NCBI RefSeq assembly: GCF_049803795.1
Contig: NZ_JBNAGJ010000008.1
Coordinates: forward strand, 1 to 64,000
DNA length: 64,000 nucleotides
DNA from: Thalassobius sp002708925
Lineage (GTDB): Bacteria; Pseudomonadota; Alphaproteobacteria; Rhodobacterales; Rhodobacteraceae
Reading direction: 5' to 3'
Positions 33,811 to 43,327 of the stretch are shown here, one piece after another (positions within the stretch are counted from its first letter, which is position 1; every line of letters begins with the position of its first letter). The translations under genes and the position numbers were made by a program. The notes beneath the pieces are model-generated. The model was not told the DNA's origin. It was given only the letters and a program-made list of their open reading frames with translations, and searched no databases.

Positions 33811-36146
33811 CCCTCGTCCCTGGGGCCCGTCAGCGCCTCGGGGTTGCGCAGCCAGATGTCGCGCTGTGCAAAGGGGATCTCGATGCCCTCTGCGGCGAAA
33901 CGGCGGGCGATTTCGTGGTTCAGCTCGGACTTCACGCTCAGCGACCAGTTCACATCGCGCAGGATGGCCCGGATTTCAAAATCCAGAGAATCCGCCCCGA
34001 ACCCGCTGAACAGCACGCCGGGCGGCGGGTTCAGCAGCACCATGGGATGAGCCTCGGCAATCTCGCGCAGGATGGTTTCGACGCGCCGGGTGTCCGTCCC
34101 ATAGGCCACACCGACGTTCACAATCACCCGCCCGATGGTATTGCCGCGGGTAAAGTTCGTCACGGTCCCGCTGACCAGATCAGCGTTGGGCACGATGACA
34201 TCGGTACGGTCGAATGTCTCGATCCGGGTCGAACGCACCGAGATATTGCGCACATAGCCCATCTTACCGCCGACCTCGATCCAGTCGCCCTCGGCCACGG
34301 GGCGTTCGATCAGCAGGATGATGCCGGACACGAAGTTCGACACGATATTCTGAAGGCCGAAACCGATCCCGACCGACAGCGCCCCCGCGACAATCGCAAT
34401 CGAGCTGAGATCCAGCCCCGCGCTGGTGATCGCCACGATGGCCGACAGCACGATCCCGACATAGCCCAGCCCCGACACGATCGCCGTCTGCCCGCCCACA
34501 TCAATCCGCGTTTTCGGCAGGATCGAGCCCCGCAGCGCCCCCTGGATAATCCGCGTCGCCATATAGCCAAGCGCGAAAACCAGCGCGAAAACCAGGAAAT
34601 CCATCGGCGAAATCCGCGTATCGCCAATCGAGAACCCGGCGCGGAATTTCGTCCACAGCTCCAGCAGCTCGGCTGGCCGGACGCCCCAGATCAGGGCCAG
34701 CACCGGCAGCGCCGCCAACGACAGGGCAAAGCCGATCAGAACCGGCCACAGGGCCTCTTGGTTGGGGCCGTCCGCGCGGGCCAGCATCACGTAAACGTCA
34801 TCCACCAGACGGCGCAGAACCAGCACCAGCCCCAGCAAAAACAGCGTCATGACAGTGGGATAGACGATGGCCTCGGCAGCATAGCGATAGCCCACCGCCC
34901 ACAGAACCGGCCCGACAACCGCAACGGCCTGCGTGCCCAGTTGCAACACGCGCAACACCAACAGCCCATTGCCCAGCTCTGCGCCCTCGCCCTCGGGCGG
35001 GCGGATATGCGCCGCAATGCTCTGGCCGACCCGGATCAGGATCAGCGCGATCAGACAGACCAGGGGAAAGCCGATCACGGCCTCGGCCTCGGGCGAGAAA
35101 TTCGCGATCCCGCCCAGCACCTGCAAAACGCTACCCAGCACCGTCAGCACCGCCAGCCCGGTCGCATAGCGCCGCGCCATTGCCCGTTTGCCCGGCGCCA
35201 AAGACATCAGCGCAGCCCCCTCGCCGGGCGGAAACAGCCGATCCGCCAGCCAGCGCGCAGCCAGGATCTCAAAGCCCCAAAGCGGCAGATAGGTCAGCAC
35301 CGTCGTGCTGTGCAGCCCGGCAAATCCGGTTTCAATCACCGCCTGCGACAGCAGCAAAAGCCCCAGCAGCGGCAGCGCAACCTTGCCCAGCGAGACCAGG
35401 AAATGCCACACCTCGCCGCCATGACGCGACAGGCGGCTGGCGCGCAGGCCCAGGCTGGTGAACCAACGACGCCCGCGCAACAGCAAGATCAGCCCGATCA
35501 GCGCCAGCCCGACGGCCTTGGGCGCGTTTTGCTGGAATTCGACGCGGCGGACCTCGTTTTGCCAGTTCGACTGGGTTTCGCGGGTCAGCAGGCCGAAAGC
35601 GTCGATCAGTTCTTGCAGGCTTGGGGCCCAAAGCGCCGGATTCAACGGGGTCGGGCCCAGTTGCGACAGCTCGTCAACCTGACGTTCGCGCAAGATCCGG
35701 TCGATCTCGGCCACCAGACCGGCGGCACGGCTATAGGCCTCCTCGGCGGCCAGAACCGGCGCCTGAAGCCGGGCCAGCTGCGTGTTCAACGCGCTGCGGC
35801 GGGTGGCGATATCCTCGGTTTCCTGCCCGTCCTCGGGAACCGGGCCAAGCGCGGCAATCTGCGATTGAATCGTAGCGATGCGCGCCTTGTTGGTATTCTG
35901 CGCCTCCAGAAAACGATCCCGCCAGCTGACGATTTCAGATTGCAGCGTTTCCAGCGCCGCATTCGAGGCCCGGCCGCTTTCCAGCGCCGCCTCGGCCCGG
36001 CTGGCGGTTGCCGACCACAATTCGTAATCCAGCGAGGATTGCGTGCCCGCACTATCCGAGAACGCCACCTCCTGCGCCCAGACCTGCCCCGGCAGCGCAA
36101 TTGCCACCGCCAAAGCCATCCACAGGCTGAAGATCAGACGCGCCAT
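33807..36146 (-). CDS. MscS family mechanosensitive channel with long periplasmic N domain
   Basis: The 779-residue protein has a signal peptide (MARLIFSLWMALAVAIALPGQVWA), a DUF3772-like helical periplasmic domain (to about residue 190), about eight further membrane segments, and the MscS core with pore helix and beta domain (GLQNIVSNFVSGIILLIERP, residues about 600-620). It protects against hypo-osmotic shock. It lies 7 bp after cysK on the same strand. Confidence 0.9.
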   Translation of the reverse strand: MARLIFSLWMALAVAIALPGQVWAQEVAFSDSAGTQSSLDYELWSATASRAEAALESGRASNAALETLQSEIVSWRDRFLEAQNTNKARIATIQSQIAALGPVPEDGQETEDIATRRSALNTQLARLQAPVLAAEEAYSRAAGLVAEIDRILRERQVDELSQLGPTPLNPALWAPSLQELIDAFGLLTRETQSNWQNEVRRVEFQQNAPKAVGLALIGLILLLRGRRWFTSLGLRASRLSRHGGEVWHFLVSLGKVALPLLGLLLLSQAVIETGFAGLHSTTVLTYLPLWGFEILAARWLADRLFPPGEGAALMSLAPGKRAMARRYATGLAVLTVLGSVLQVLGGIANFSPEAEAVIGFPLVCLIALILIRVGQSIAAHIRPPEGEGAELGNGLLVLRVLQLGTQAVAVVGPVLWAVGYRYAAEAIVYPTVMTLFLLGLVLVLRRLVDDVYVMLARADGPNQEALWPVLIGFALSLAALPVLALIWGVRPAELLELWTKFRAGFSIGDTRISPMDFLVFALVFALGYMATRIIQGALRGSILPKTRIDVGGQTAIVSGLGYVGIVLSAIVAITSAGLDLSSIAIVAGALSVGIGFGLQNIVSNFVSGIILLIERPVAEGDWIEVGGKMGYVRNISVRSTRIETFDRTDVIVPNADLVSGTVTNFTRGNTIGRVIVNVGVAYGTDTRRVETILREIAEAHPMVLLNPPPGVLFSGFGADSLDFEIRAILRDVNWSLSVKSELNHEIARRFAAEGIEIPFAQRDIWLRNPEALTGPRDEG

Positions 36147-36153
36147 CCGCGGA

Positions 36154-37179
36154 TCAGTCCTCGAACACGGTGGGGATGGATTGCGGCGCGGCCACCAGCC
36201 AGTGCGGCACCGGCAGCCCCTTGGCCCGCAGGAATTCAGGGTTATAAAGCTTGGACTGATAGCGGGTGCCGTAATCGCACAGAACGGTCACGATGGTGTG
36301 ACCGGGGCCCATTTCCCTGGCCATGCGCACCGCGCCCGCCACGTTCACCGCAGAGGAACCGCCCAGGCACAGGCCTTCGTCGGTCAGCAGGTCGAACACC
36401 AGCGGCAGGGCCTCGGCGTCGGACACACGCCAGGACATATCGGGGGTAAAGCCCTCAAGGTTGGCGGTGATGCGCCCCTGCCCGATGCCCTCGGTGATCG
36501 AGTCGCCCGGATTGTCCTGCCCGGTGTAAATCTTGAACAGGCCCGCGCCTTCGGGATCGACCAGACCGACCTTCACGCCCTTGGGCTGAAGCGCGGTGCC
36601 AACACCGGCCAGCGTCCCCCCCGAGCCCACCGCACAAACAAAGCCATCGACCTTGCCGCCGGTCTGTTCCCAGATCTCGGGGCCGGTGGTTTCCACATGT
36701 GCCTGCCGGTTCGCCACGTTATCGAACTGATTGGCCCAGATCGCGCCATTAGGTTCGGTTTTGGCAAGTTCAGCAGCCAAACGCCCCGAATACCGCACAT
36801 AGTTGTTCGGATTTTTATAGGGCGCTGCGGGCACCTCGATCAGCTGAGCGCCCGCCAGACGCAGCATATCCTTCTTTTCCTGGCTCTGGGTTTCGGGAAT
36901 GACGATGACGGTTTTGAACCCCATCGAGGCCCCCACCAGCGCCAGCCCGATGCCGGTGTTTCCAGCCGTGCCCTCGACGATGGTGCCGCCCGGTTTCAGC
37001 TGCCCCTTGGCCACCGCGTCACGGATGATGTACAGCGCCGCGCGATCCTTGACCGACTGGCCGGGGTTCATGAACTCGGCCTTACCCAGGATTTCGCACC
37101 CTGTCTCTTCGCTGGCCTTGTTCAGGCGGATCAGAGGGGTGTTGCCGATGGCCTCGGCCAGGTCATGAGCGATACGCAT
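36154..37179 (-). CDS. cysK: Cysteine synthase (O-acetylserine sulfhydrylase)
   Basis: The 341-residue PLP enzyme makes cysteine from O-acetylserine and sulfide. The PLP Lys44 lies in NPGQSVKDRAA, the substrate loop is TAGNTGIG, and the phosphate cradle is GSGGTLAGVG. In R. sphaeroides the trgAB-cysK block underlies tellurite resistance; here the order trgA-trgB-cysK is kept. Confidence 0.93.
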   Translation of the reverse strand: MRIAHDLAEAIGNTPLIRLNKASEETGCEILGKAEFMNPGQSVKDRAALYIIRDAVAKGQLKPGGTIVEGTAGNTGIGLALVGASMGFKTVIVIPETQSQEKKDMLRLAGAQLIEVPAAPYKNPNNYVRYSGRLAAELAKTEPNGAIWANQFDNVANRQAHVETTGPEIWEQTGGKVDGFVCAVGSGGTLAGVGTALQPKGVKVGLVDPEGAGLFKIYTGQDNPGDSITEGIGQGRITANLEGFTPDMSWRVSDAEALPLVFDLLTDEGLCLGGSSAVNVAGAVRMAREMGPGHTIVTVLCDYGTRYQSKLYNPEFLRAKGLPVPHWLVAAPQSIPTVFED

Positions 37180-37242
37180 GTGTTTTTCCTTTTCCGTTCC
37201 TCATAGCTCTAGGCCCCATGGGCCGGGAACTCAACCGGGAAC

Positions 37243-38385
37243 TCAACCTGCGCCTTGCGCGGCTGCCCGCAGATGCTCTCGATGCCGCGCCAGCCAGAGC
37301 AGCGCATTGACCAGCGGAACCACCCGCAATTCCCCCCGCTCGAACATCTGCATCGCCTGATCGAAACCAAAGATATGAGAGCGGATATTTTCGGATTCGC
37401 TGTCCAGCCCGCCAACCCCGGCGATGCCATCGGGCAGATCGGCCAGGCCCAGATAGATGTGGTAATACTCGTTCATACACCCAGGCGAGGGATAGCCGCG
37501 CATGATCAGGCGCAGATCGAGCAGGTCCAGCCCGGCCTCTTCGTGCGCCTCGCGGCGGGCGGTCTGTTCGGGAGTCTCGCCCGCGTCCACGCGGCCCGCG
37601 ATCGGCTCCAGTTGCCAGGGCACCCGATCGCCGCGCACATAGGGGCCCATGCGGAACTGCTCGACCATCATCACCCGGTCGCGCACCGGATCATAGGGCA
37701 GCACCAGGGCGGCATCGGTGGCCTTGAAACTGGCCAGTTTAACGTCGGGGCCCATCTGGCCGTCGAATTGCCGGAACCTGAGCACATGCTGTTCAACCGC
37801 AAAGTAATCGGTATAGGGCTGCGCGGCCTGCACCGTCACCACATCCGCCCGCGTCAGACCGCCCGGCGCGTCCGGCACAGGCTCGGCCTCGCCCATCAGA
37901 CGCGAGGCGGCGCGCATTTCGATCATCGGGCGCAGTTTCTCGGCCTCTTCGGCCGGGCGCAGACCATAGAAAGACATCAGCTCGGTCGCTGTGCGCAGCG
38001 AAATCGCGCCGCGCCGCGCCACCCATGTGTCCAGATCGAACGCCCCCCCCGAGGCAAACCTGCCGGGCGTGGTGAACCACGCCAGCGCCGGGGTCTTTGC
38101 CTCTTCTGCCCCCTCTGCGCGGACCGTCACGGGGCGCAGATCGTAGCCGAACCCGCCCTCGTAATAGGCCAGCCGCGCCTGATCCTGGGCCGAGACCCGC
38201 AGCAGCAGGCCCGGACAGGTCTGCCCGGCCTCGGGCGCAAGAAACGGAAAGCCCAGATCCGCAGCCCAATGCGCCTGATGATCCGGCAATTCGGCCTGCA
38301 ACAGATCTGTTTTCAGCCTCCGCCCCAGCACCGTTTCCAGTAGAGGTATGTGCCGCAAAGACCCATAAAGAAACAATGTTTTCAT
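37243..38385 (-). CDS. trgB: TrgB-like gamma-glutamylcyclotransferase-NUDIX fusion
   Basis: The 380-residue protein joins an N-terminal gamma-glutamylcyclotransferase-like domain (FLYGSLRHIPLLETVLGRRL; residues 1-120) to a C-terminal NUDIX hydrolase (about 180-360) of the ADP-ribose pyrophosphatase type, with the box GRVDAGETPEQTARREAHEE. It corresponds to TrgB of the Rhodobacter tellurite-resistance locus. It lies 13 bp after trgA and 63 bp before cysK. Confidence 0.88.
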   Translation of the reverse strand: MKTLFLYGSLRHIPLLETVLGRRLKTDLLQAELPDHQAHWAADLGFPFLAPEAGQTCPGLLLRVSAQDQARLAYYEGGFGYDLRPVTVRAEGAEEAKTPALAWFTTPGRFASGGAFDLDTWVARRGAISLRTATELMSFYGLRPAEEAEKLRPMIEMRAASRLMGEAEPVPDAPGGLTRADVVTVQAAQPYTDYFAVEQHVLRFRQFDGQMGPDVKLASFKATDAALVLPYDPVRDRVMMVEQFRMGPYVRGDRVPWQLEPIAGRVDAGETPEQTARREAHEEAGLDLLDLRLIMRGYPSPGCMNEYYHIYLGLADLPDGIAGVGGLDSESENIRSHIFGFDQAMQMFERGELRVVPLVNALLWLARHREHLRAAAQGAG

Positions 38386-38398
38386 CTAAGACTCATGT

Positions 38399-38842
38399 TC
38401 AGCGCCAGACGCGCCCTGCCAGTTCGGACAAGACACCGGCCGCGACACCTCCGATCAGAAGGGGCACGGTAACGTCCGGATGAACCAGCACCTTGCCATA
38501 GTCAATCCCGATGCTGAGGATATCCAGCAGCGCCTCGACCGGGCCCTTGTAGTAGCGGCGCAGCGCCTGGCGCAGCATCTCGTTGCACGATTGCAGGAAC
38601 AGCACCCACAGCACCAGCAAGAACACCCCCGTCAGCCCGTTCCCAAGACCCGCCGACAGCCCCCGCCCACTGCGCCCGCCGATGCTGATCCAGCCGACCA
38701 GCACGCCCAGCACGACGTTCACATAATCGAACCAGCCAAAGACCGTGCCCTCGGGCAGATGCGGTTTGACGGTTTGGGACACGAACCAGGCGGTCGCGGC
38801 CAGAATAACAGCGGCAACAAGCCGCGCGGCGGTAGGCATCAT
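38399..38842 (-). CDS. trgA: TrgA-like membrane protein
   Basis: The 147-residue protein has about four membrane segments (RLVAAVILAATAWFVSQTV, VNVVLGVLVGWISIG, GVFLLVLWVLFLQSC, VPLLIGGVAAGVLSELAG). Size, topology and place before trgB and cysK match TrgA. The start at 38842 overlaps the cfa stop (ATGA), so the longer upstream frame is rejected. Confidence 0.85.
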   Translation of the reverse strand: MMPTAARLVAAVILAATAWFVSQTVKPHLPEGTVFGWFDYVNVVLGVLVGWISIGGRSGRGLSAGLGNGLTGVFLLVLWVLFLQSCNEMLRQALRRYYKGPVEALLDILSIGIDYGKVLVHPDVTVPLLIGGVAAGVLSELAGRVWR

Positions 38843-40053
38843 GAGCAGGCAGGCCTTTGAATCGTGATCTGAGTCACGTCGCAGTTTCCCCACTCGAACG
38901 AGCCAGCACAAGAGGTCAGATAGAAATTCCACATCCGCCGGAACCGATCGTCAAACCCCAGCGGCTGCACCTGATCCCAGCGATCGTTGAACCTGTCATA
39001 CCAACGCCGCAGAGTCTGACTGTAGCTTTGCCCGAATTCGATGGACTGCCGGAACACCAGGCCGGCTTTCTCGACCTCGGACAGCAAGGCCGAGCGGCTG
39101 GGCAGCATCCCTCCGGGGAAGATATATTTCTGGATGAAGTCCACGCCTTTACGATATGATTCAAAACGCTTTTCCTGAAGGGTGATGATCTGCAACGTGG
39201 CGTTTTTCCCCGGTTTCAGACATGCGTGCACCTTGTTGAAATAGACCGGCCAGTATTTCTCGCCCACGGCTTCGAACATTTCGATGCTGGCAATGCCGTC
39301 ATAGTGGCCGGTTTCATCGCGATAATCCTGCAAACGCAGATCGACCTGATCGGAAAGCCCTGCCTTTTCAATGCGTTCCCTTGCATAGCTCAACTGTTCA
39401 TGACTGATCGTCAAGCCGGTTACCCGCAGGCCGCGTTCCCTTGCAGCATATTCGGCAAAGCCGCCCCAGCCACAGCCGATTTCCAGCACGTGATCGCCGG
39501 GCTGCGCGCCCATCTGATCCACCATGGATGCGTATTTCTGGATCTGCGCCTGCTCCAGGCTTTCCTGCCCGGTTTTGAACAATGCGCTGGAATAGGTCAT
39601 CGTGTCATCCAGCCATAACCCATAGAAATCATTTCCTAAATCATAGTGATAGCTGATGTTTTTCCTGGCTTGCTTCTTGGTGTTCGCATTCATCCAATGG
39701 CGCAGGCGTTCGTAGGCGCGCACCAGGAACATGCCCGGAAACCCCTCGTATAGCTCATCGTTTTCGGCATGGAGCAGGTCCAGAAACGCCTGAAGATCCG
39801 GGCTGCTCCACCAGCCATCCAGATAGGCATCGCAGAAGCCCAGGTCTCCCTCGCGGATCAGCCGGGTGAACGTGTCCGGATGGTGAATATGCAGCGCGGC
39901 CACGGGGCCCGGCCGGGGCGCTTCGGCGCGAAAAACCCGCCCGTCGGGCAACACGAAATCCAGCCGCCCGCGATGCAGCCCTCTGGCCAGCTGGAATACC
40001 GCCTGAAAATAGCGCGGCAGGTCTTTTTGGTCTGTCGTCTCAGTCAGGATCAT
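38839..40053 (-). CDS. cfa: Cyclopropane-fatty-acyl-phospholipid synthase
   Basis: The 404-residue protein methylates unsaturated acyl chains of phospholipids using SAM. The SAM loop is VLEIGCGWGGFAEYAA, preceded by the family segment ISYHYDLGNDFYGLWLD. The third ATG (40053) is chosen because AGGGGAG stands six bases upstream. It is coupled to trgA by an ATGA overlap, so membrane modification and the tellurite-type block are co-transcribed. Confidence 0.92.
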   Translation of the reverse strand: MILTETTDQKDLPRYFQAVFQLARGLHRGRLDFVLPDGRVFRAEAPRPGPVAALHIHHPDTFTRLIREGDLGFCDAYLDGWWSSPDLQAFLDLLHAENDELYEGFPGMFLVRAYERLRHWMNANTKKQARKNISYHYDLGNDFYGLWLDDTMTYSSALFKTGQESLEQAQIQKYASMVDQMGAQPGDHVLEIGCGWGGFAEYAARERGLRVTGLTISHEQLSYARERIEKAGLSDQVDLRLQDYRDETGHYDGIASIEMFEAVGEKYWPVYFNKVHACLKPGKNATLQIITLQEKRFESYRKGVDFIQKYIFPGGMLPSRSALLSEVEKAGLVFRQSIEFGQSYSQTLRRWYDRFNDRWDQVQPLGFDDRFRRMWNFYLTSCAGSFEWGNCDVTQITIQRPACS

Positions 40054-40131
40054 CCGCATCTCCCCTTGCGGCATTGTGATCTCAGGCTGGCAAGAATTCC
40101 GCCTTCGGGCAAGAATTTCCTAAAGCAGGGG

Positions 40132-41547
40132 CTAAAAACCCCTGTTTTCATAGGCCATAAGCGCGGTTTTCCGCCCTTCGGCCAGGGAAACGATGGGCTG
40201 GGGATAGAGATCCGAGGGGCTCATTCCCCAACTGCGCGGGATCGCCTGGAAATAGCTCAGCGCGGTTGGCGGCGGGGCTTTCTGCCCTTCGGCGATCCAT
40301 TTTCGCACATAGTCCTGCGCCGGATCGAACTTAGCCAGCTGCGTGTCGGGGTTGAAAATCCGAAAATACGGCGCCGCATCGGGCCCCGAGCCCGCGCTCC
40401 ATTGCCAGCCCATCGCATTCGCTGCGGGATCCCAGTCGATCAGACAATCGGCAAACCAATCCTGGCCGATTTTCCAGTGCGTCATCAAATGCTTGGTCAG
40501 ATAGGCGGCCACGATCATCCGGCCGCGATTATGCATCCGGCCGGTCACGTACATCTCGCGCAGGGCCGCATCGACAAAGGGAACGCCCGTGCGCCCCTGT
40601 TTCCAGGCCAGCACATGCGGGTGATCCGGGTCGGTCTGCCAGGGGAACCGATCCCAGTCGGGCTTCCAACTTCGGGTGGTGATATGCGGATCGTGATAGG
40701 CCAGATGATAGGCGAATTCGCGCCAGGCCAGCTCTTTGAGCCACTTTTCCGCGCCCTGAGTGCCGGCCTCAAGCTCCAGCTGCCCGCGGTGCCAGCATCG
40801 GTGCGGCGAGATTTCCCCAAGCGCCAGATATTCCGACATACCCGAGGTGCCATCCAGGCCCGGCCGGTCCCGATCCTGCGCATAGCTGGCCAGACGCGCA
40901 TCCGAGAAATGCTCAAGCCGGGTCAGGGCAGCGTCCTCTCCGGCCTGAAAATGCGCCCTCAGGATCGGAGCGCCGCGCTGCATCGCCCGCCCCAGGGACC
41001 AGGCGCTCAGCCTTTCAGAGCGCGGCCAGTCCTGCGGGGCGGGCAACGCTTTGGGCGCGGGCAGCAAAGCCCCCACATCCCGGCCCCGCACATTGCGCCA
41101 GAACGGCGTGTAGACGCGGTAATGCGTGCCGGTTCCGGTGCGTATATCCTGCGGCTCGAACAGCAACTGACCGCTGTAACTTTGGGCCTTTATCCCTTGT
41201 TTTTTCAGGGTTTTCTTTATTTCAGAATCGCGTTTACGAAAAGCCGGATCATAACAGCGGGTCCAGAATACGGCCTGCGCGCCGGTCTCTTGGATCAGCT
41301 TTTGCAAGACATCCTGCGCCAGGCCGGAGCGCAGGATCAGACGGCTGCCCACCTGCTCTAGATTGCGCGAAAACTGCGCCAGAGCATCGTTCAGACGCAG
41401 CGCGGGCGCGGCGCCCAGATGCTCTGTCAGCGCGTCTCGGATAAAAACGGGAATAACCGCCCCGCCACTGCGCAGGGCCGCGTTCAAGGCGGGGTGATCT
41501 TGCAGCCGTAAATCACGGCGAAACCACAAAAGAGTAGGACCAGTCAT
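40132..41547 (-). CDS. phr: Deoxyribodipyrimidine photolyase
   Basis: The 471-residue flavoprotein repairs UV dimers. The N-terminal domain starts at GPTLLWFRRDLRLQDHPAL, and the FAD-binding domain shows TGRMHNRGRMIVAAYLTKHL and DWDPAANAMGWQWSAGSGPDAAPYF-type signature (core WQWSAGSGPDA). The start at 41547 matches the family N terminus; the ribosome site is weak. Confidence 0.94.
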   Translation of the reverse strand: MTGPTLLWFRRDLRLQDHPALNAALRSGGAVIPVFIRDALTEHLGAAPALRLNDALAQFSRNLEQVGSRLILRSGLAQDVLQKLIQETGAQAVFWTRCYDPAFRKRDSEIKKTLKKQGIKAQSYSGQLLFEPQDIRTGTGTHYRVYTPFWRNVRGRDVGALLPAPKALPAPQDWPRSERLSAWSLGRAMQRGAPILRAHFQAGEDAALTRLEHFSDARLASYAQDRDRPGLDGTSGMSEYLALGEISPHRCWHRGQLELEAGTQGAEKWLKELAWREFAYHLAYHDPHITTRSWKPDWDRFPWQTDPDHPHVLAWKQGRTGVPFVDAALREMYVTGRMHNRGRMIVAAYLTKHLMTHWKIGQDWFADCLIDWDPAANAMGWQWSAGSGPDAAPYFRIFNPDTQLAKFDPAQDYVRKWIAEGQKAPPPTALSYFQAIPRSWGMSPSDLYPQPIVSLAEGRKTALMAYENRGF

Positions 41548-41578
41548 GCCACAGATACGCAAAGCGGGGCCGCGTGGA

Positions 41579-42799
41579 TCATAAAATCTGATCCAGCGCG
41601 TCAATCAGCGCCTGAACTTCGTCCGGACTGGTGTAATGCACAAAACTAAGCCGCAGAACGCCCTCGTCCGGGTTCAGCCCCATCCCCTGCAAGGCGCGCA
41701 CCGCGTAGAAATTGCTGCCGCTGGCCATGATCCCGCGTTGGGCCAGTTTCTGCGCGACAGGGTCATGCGGCCGGCCCAGATGCAGGGCCACCGTCGGGGC
41801 GCGCCGTTCGGCCTGCGCCGGCCCCAGCAGGCGGACAGAATTCCGAGACCCGGCGAACTCCAGCAGCGGTTGCAGCAGCGCGGTTTCATGGGCGCGCATC
41901 AGATCGTGCAGAGCCGCGCCGCGTTCCGCCGGGGTGCCGGTGATACCGTGATGCTCTGCCAGCCCATCCAGATAATCGGCCAGGCCAGCGCAGGCCGCCA
42001 CCTGCGCATGATCCGGCCCGGCGGGGGTAAAGCGCTTGTACAGCACATCGGCGTTGAAATAATGCCCCTGATTGGGCAGCTGCATCCCCAGGTCGCGGCG
42101 GATCACCATGATGCCCTGATGCGGGCCATAGGTTTTATAGGCCGAAAACAGATAGATATCCGCCCCCAGCATGCCCACATCCGGCAGCCCGTGCGGCGCA
42201 TAGCTGACACCGTCCACACAGACAAACGCCCCCGCGGCGTGCGCCATGGCGGTGATTTCGGCCACCGGGTTCACCTCGGCCACCACGTTCGAGCAATGGG
42301 GGAAACAGACCAGCCGCACGTTTTCATCCAGCAGATCGGCCAGATCCTCGGGGGTCAGGTGGCCGGTCTCGGGGTCGATGCGCCATTCACGGATCTCGAT
42401 CCCGTCCTCGGCCAGACGGCGCCAGGGGCCTGAATTGGCCTCGTGATCCTGATTGGTGACCACGATCGCCTCGCCCGGTTGCAGCCATTGCCGGAAGGCC
42501 TGCGCCAGAACATAGGTATTTTGCGTGGTCGAAGGGCCAAAGCTGACCTCCTCGGCCTGCACTCCCAGATAGGCGGCCAGACGCGTGCGGGCCTCGTCCA
42601 TTTCGGCCCCTGCCAGCTGGCTGGCCGCATAGGGGGCATAGGGCTGGACCTTGCGGGCATGATAATAGCGCGTCAGCCGGTCAATCACGGGCTGACACGT
42701 ATACGACCCGCCGGCGTTCTCAAAGAAGGCCTGCCCCTGCAACGAGGCTTCGGCAAAGGCCGGGAACTGCCCGCGCACATAGTCCAGATCCAAAGTCAT
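41579..42799 (-). CDS. Class V aminotransferase (cysteine desulfurase-like)
   Basis: The 406-residue PLP enzyme has the class V fold with the PLP lysine in LFSAYKTYGPHQG. The N terminus FFENAGGSYTCQPVID is typical of the selenocysteine lyase/isopenicillin epimerase-like branch. The catalytic Cys loop of SufS is not evident, so sulfur transfer is not assured. It lies 31 bp before the photolyase gene. Confidence 0.85.
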   Translation of the reverse strand: MTLDLDYVRGQFPAFAEASLQGQAFFENAGGSYTCQPVIDRLTRYYHARKVQPYAPYAASQLAGAEMDEARTRLAAYLGVQAEEVSFGPSTTQNTYVLAQAFRQWLQPGEAIVVTNQDHEANSGPWRRLAEDGIEIREWRIDPETGHLTPEDLADLLDENVRLVCFPHCSNVVAEVNPVAEITAMAHAAGAFVCVDGVSYAPHGLPDVGMLGADIYLFSAYKTYGPHQGIMVIRRDLGMQLPNQGHYFNADVLYKRFTPAGPDHAQVAACAGLADYLDGLAEHHGITGTPAERGAALHDLMRAHETALLQPLLEFAGSRNSVRLLGPAQAERRAPTVALHLGRPHDPVAQKLAQRGIMASGSNFYAVRALQGMGLNPDEGVLRLSFVHYTSPDEVQALIDALDQIL

Positions 42800-42835
42800 G
42801 TGGGCTCCTTTAGGGGGGCAGATAGAGGCCCGGTG

Positions 42836-43255
42836 TCAGTCGTCCAGAGCCCCGCGGATTTTCGCGGCGATTTCCTTGATCACGGCCATGTCCTCCATTT
42901 TTCCCGGCGGGCGCAGGCTGACACCAGCGTGGCGGGGCAGGACGTGGTAATGCAGGTGAAAGACTTCCTGCCCGCCCACGGCCTCGTTGAATTGCTGGAC
43001 GGTGACGCCCTCGGCGCCCAGGGCCTTCATCACCGCATGGCCCATCTTGCGCGTGGTGCGCAGGCAGGCGGCCAGTTGCGCGTCGCTGGCATCCAGCATG
43101 TTGCGGCAGGGCGTCTTGGGGATGATCAGGCAATGGCCATCGGCGCGGGGCATGATGTCCATGAAGACATAGGTGTCGTCATCCTCGTAGAGCTTTTCCG
43201 ACGGGATTTCGCCGCGCAGGATCTTGGCGAAGATATTGTCGCTGTCATAGGCCAT
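42836..43255 (-). CDS. HIT family hydrolase
   Basis: The 139-residue protein has the histidine triad HLHYHVLPRH (residues about 99-108) and N-terminal DNIFAKILRGEIPSEKLYED, typical of the Hint branch of nucleotidyl hydrolases. Its substrate is unknown. It stands in a row of minus-strand housekeeping genes. Confidence 0.93.
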   Translation of the reverse strand: MAYDSDNIFAKILRGEIPSEKLYEDDDTYVFMDIMPRADGHCLIIPKTPCRNMLDASDAQLAACLRTTRKMGHAVMKALGAEGVTVQQFNEAVGGQEVFHLHYHVLPRHAGVSLRPPGKMEDMAVIKEIAAKIRGALDD

Positions 43256-43327
43256 GGGGGTCTCCTGAATCGTTTAGGGCAAGGCTAACGCCCTGCCCCG
43301 TCAGGTTCCAGCCCGATCCGTGCCGGA

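Noticed and set aside
33666..36449. A 927-codon plus-strand open frame
   Set aside because: It is antisense to the mscS gene, and its Gln/Arg/His-rich translation is typical of a shadow frame.
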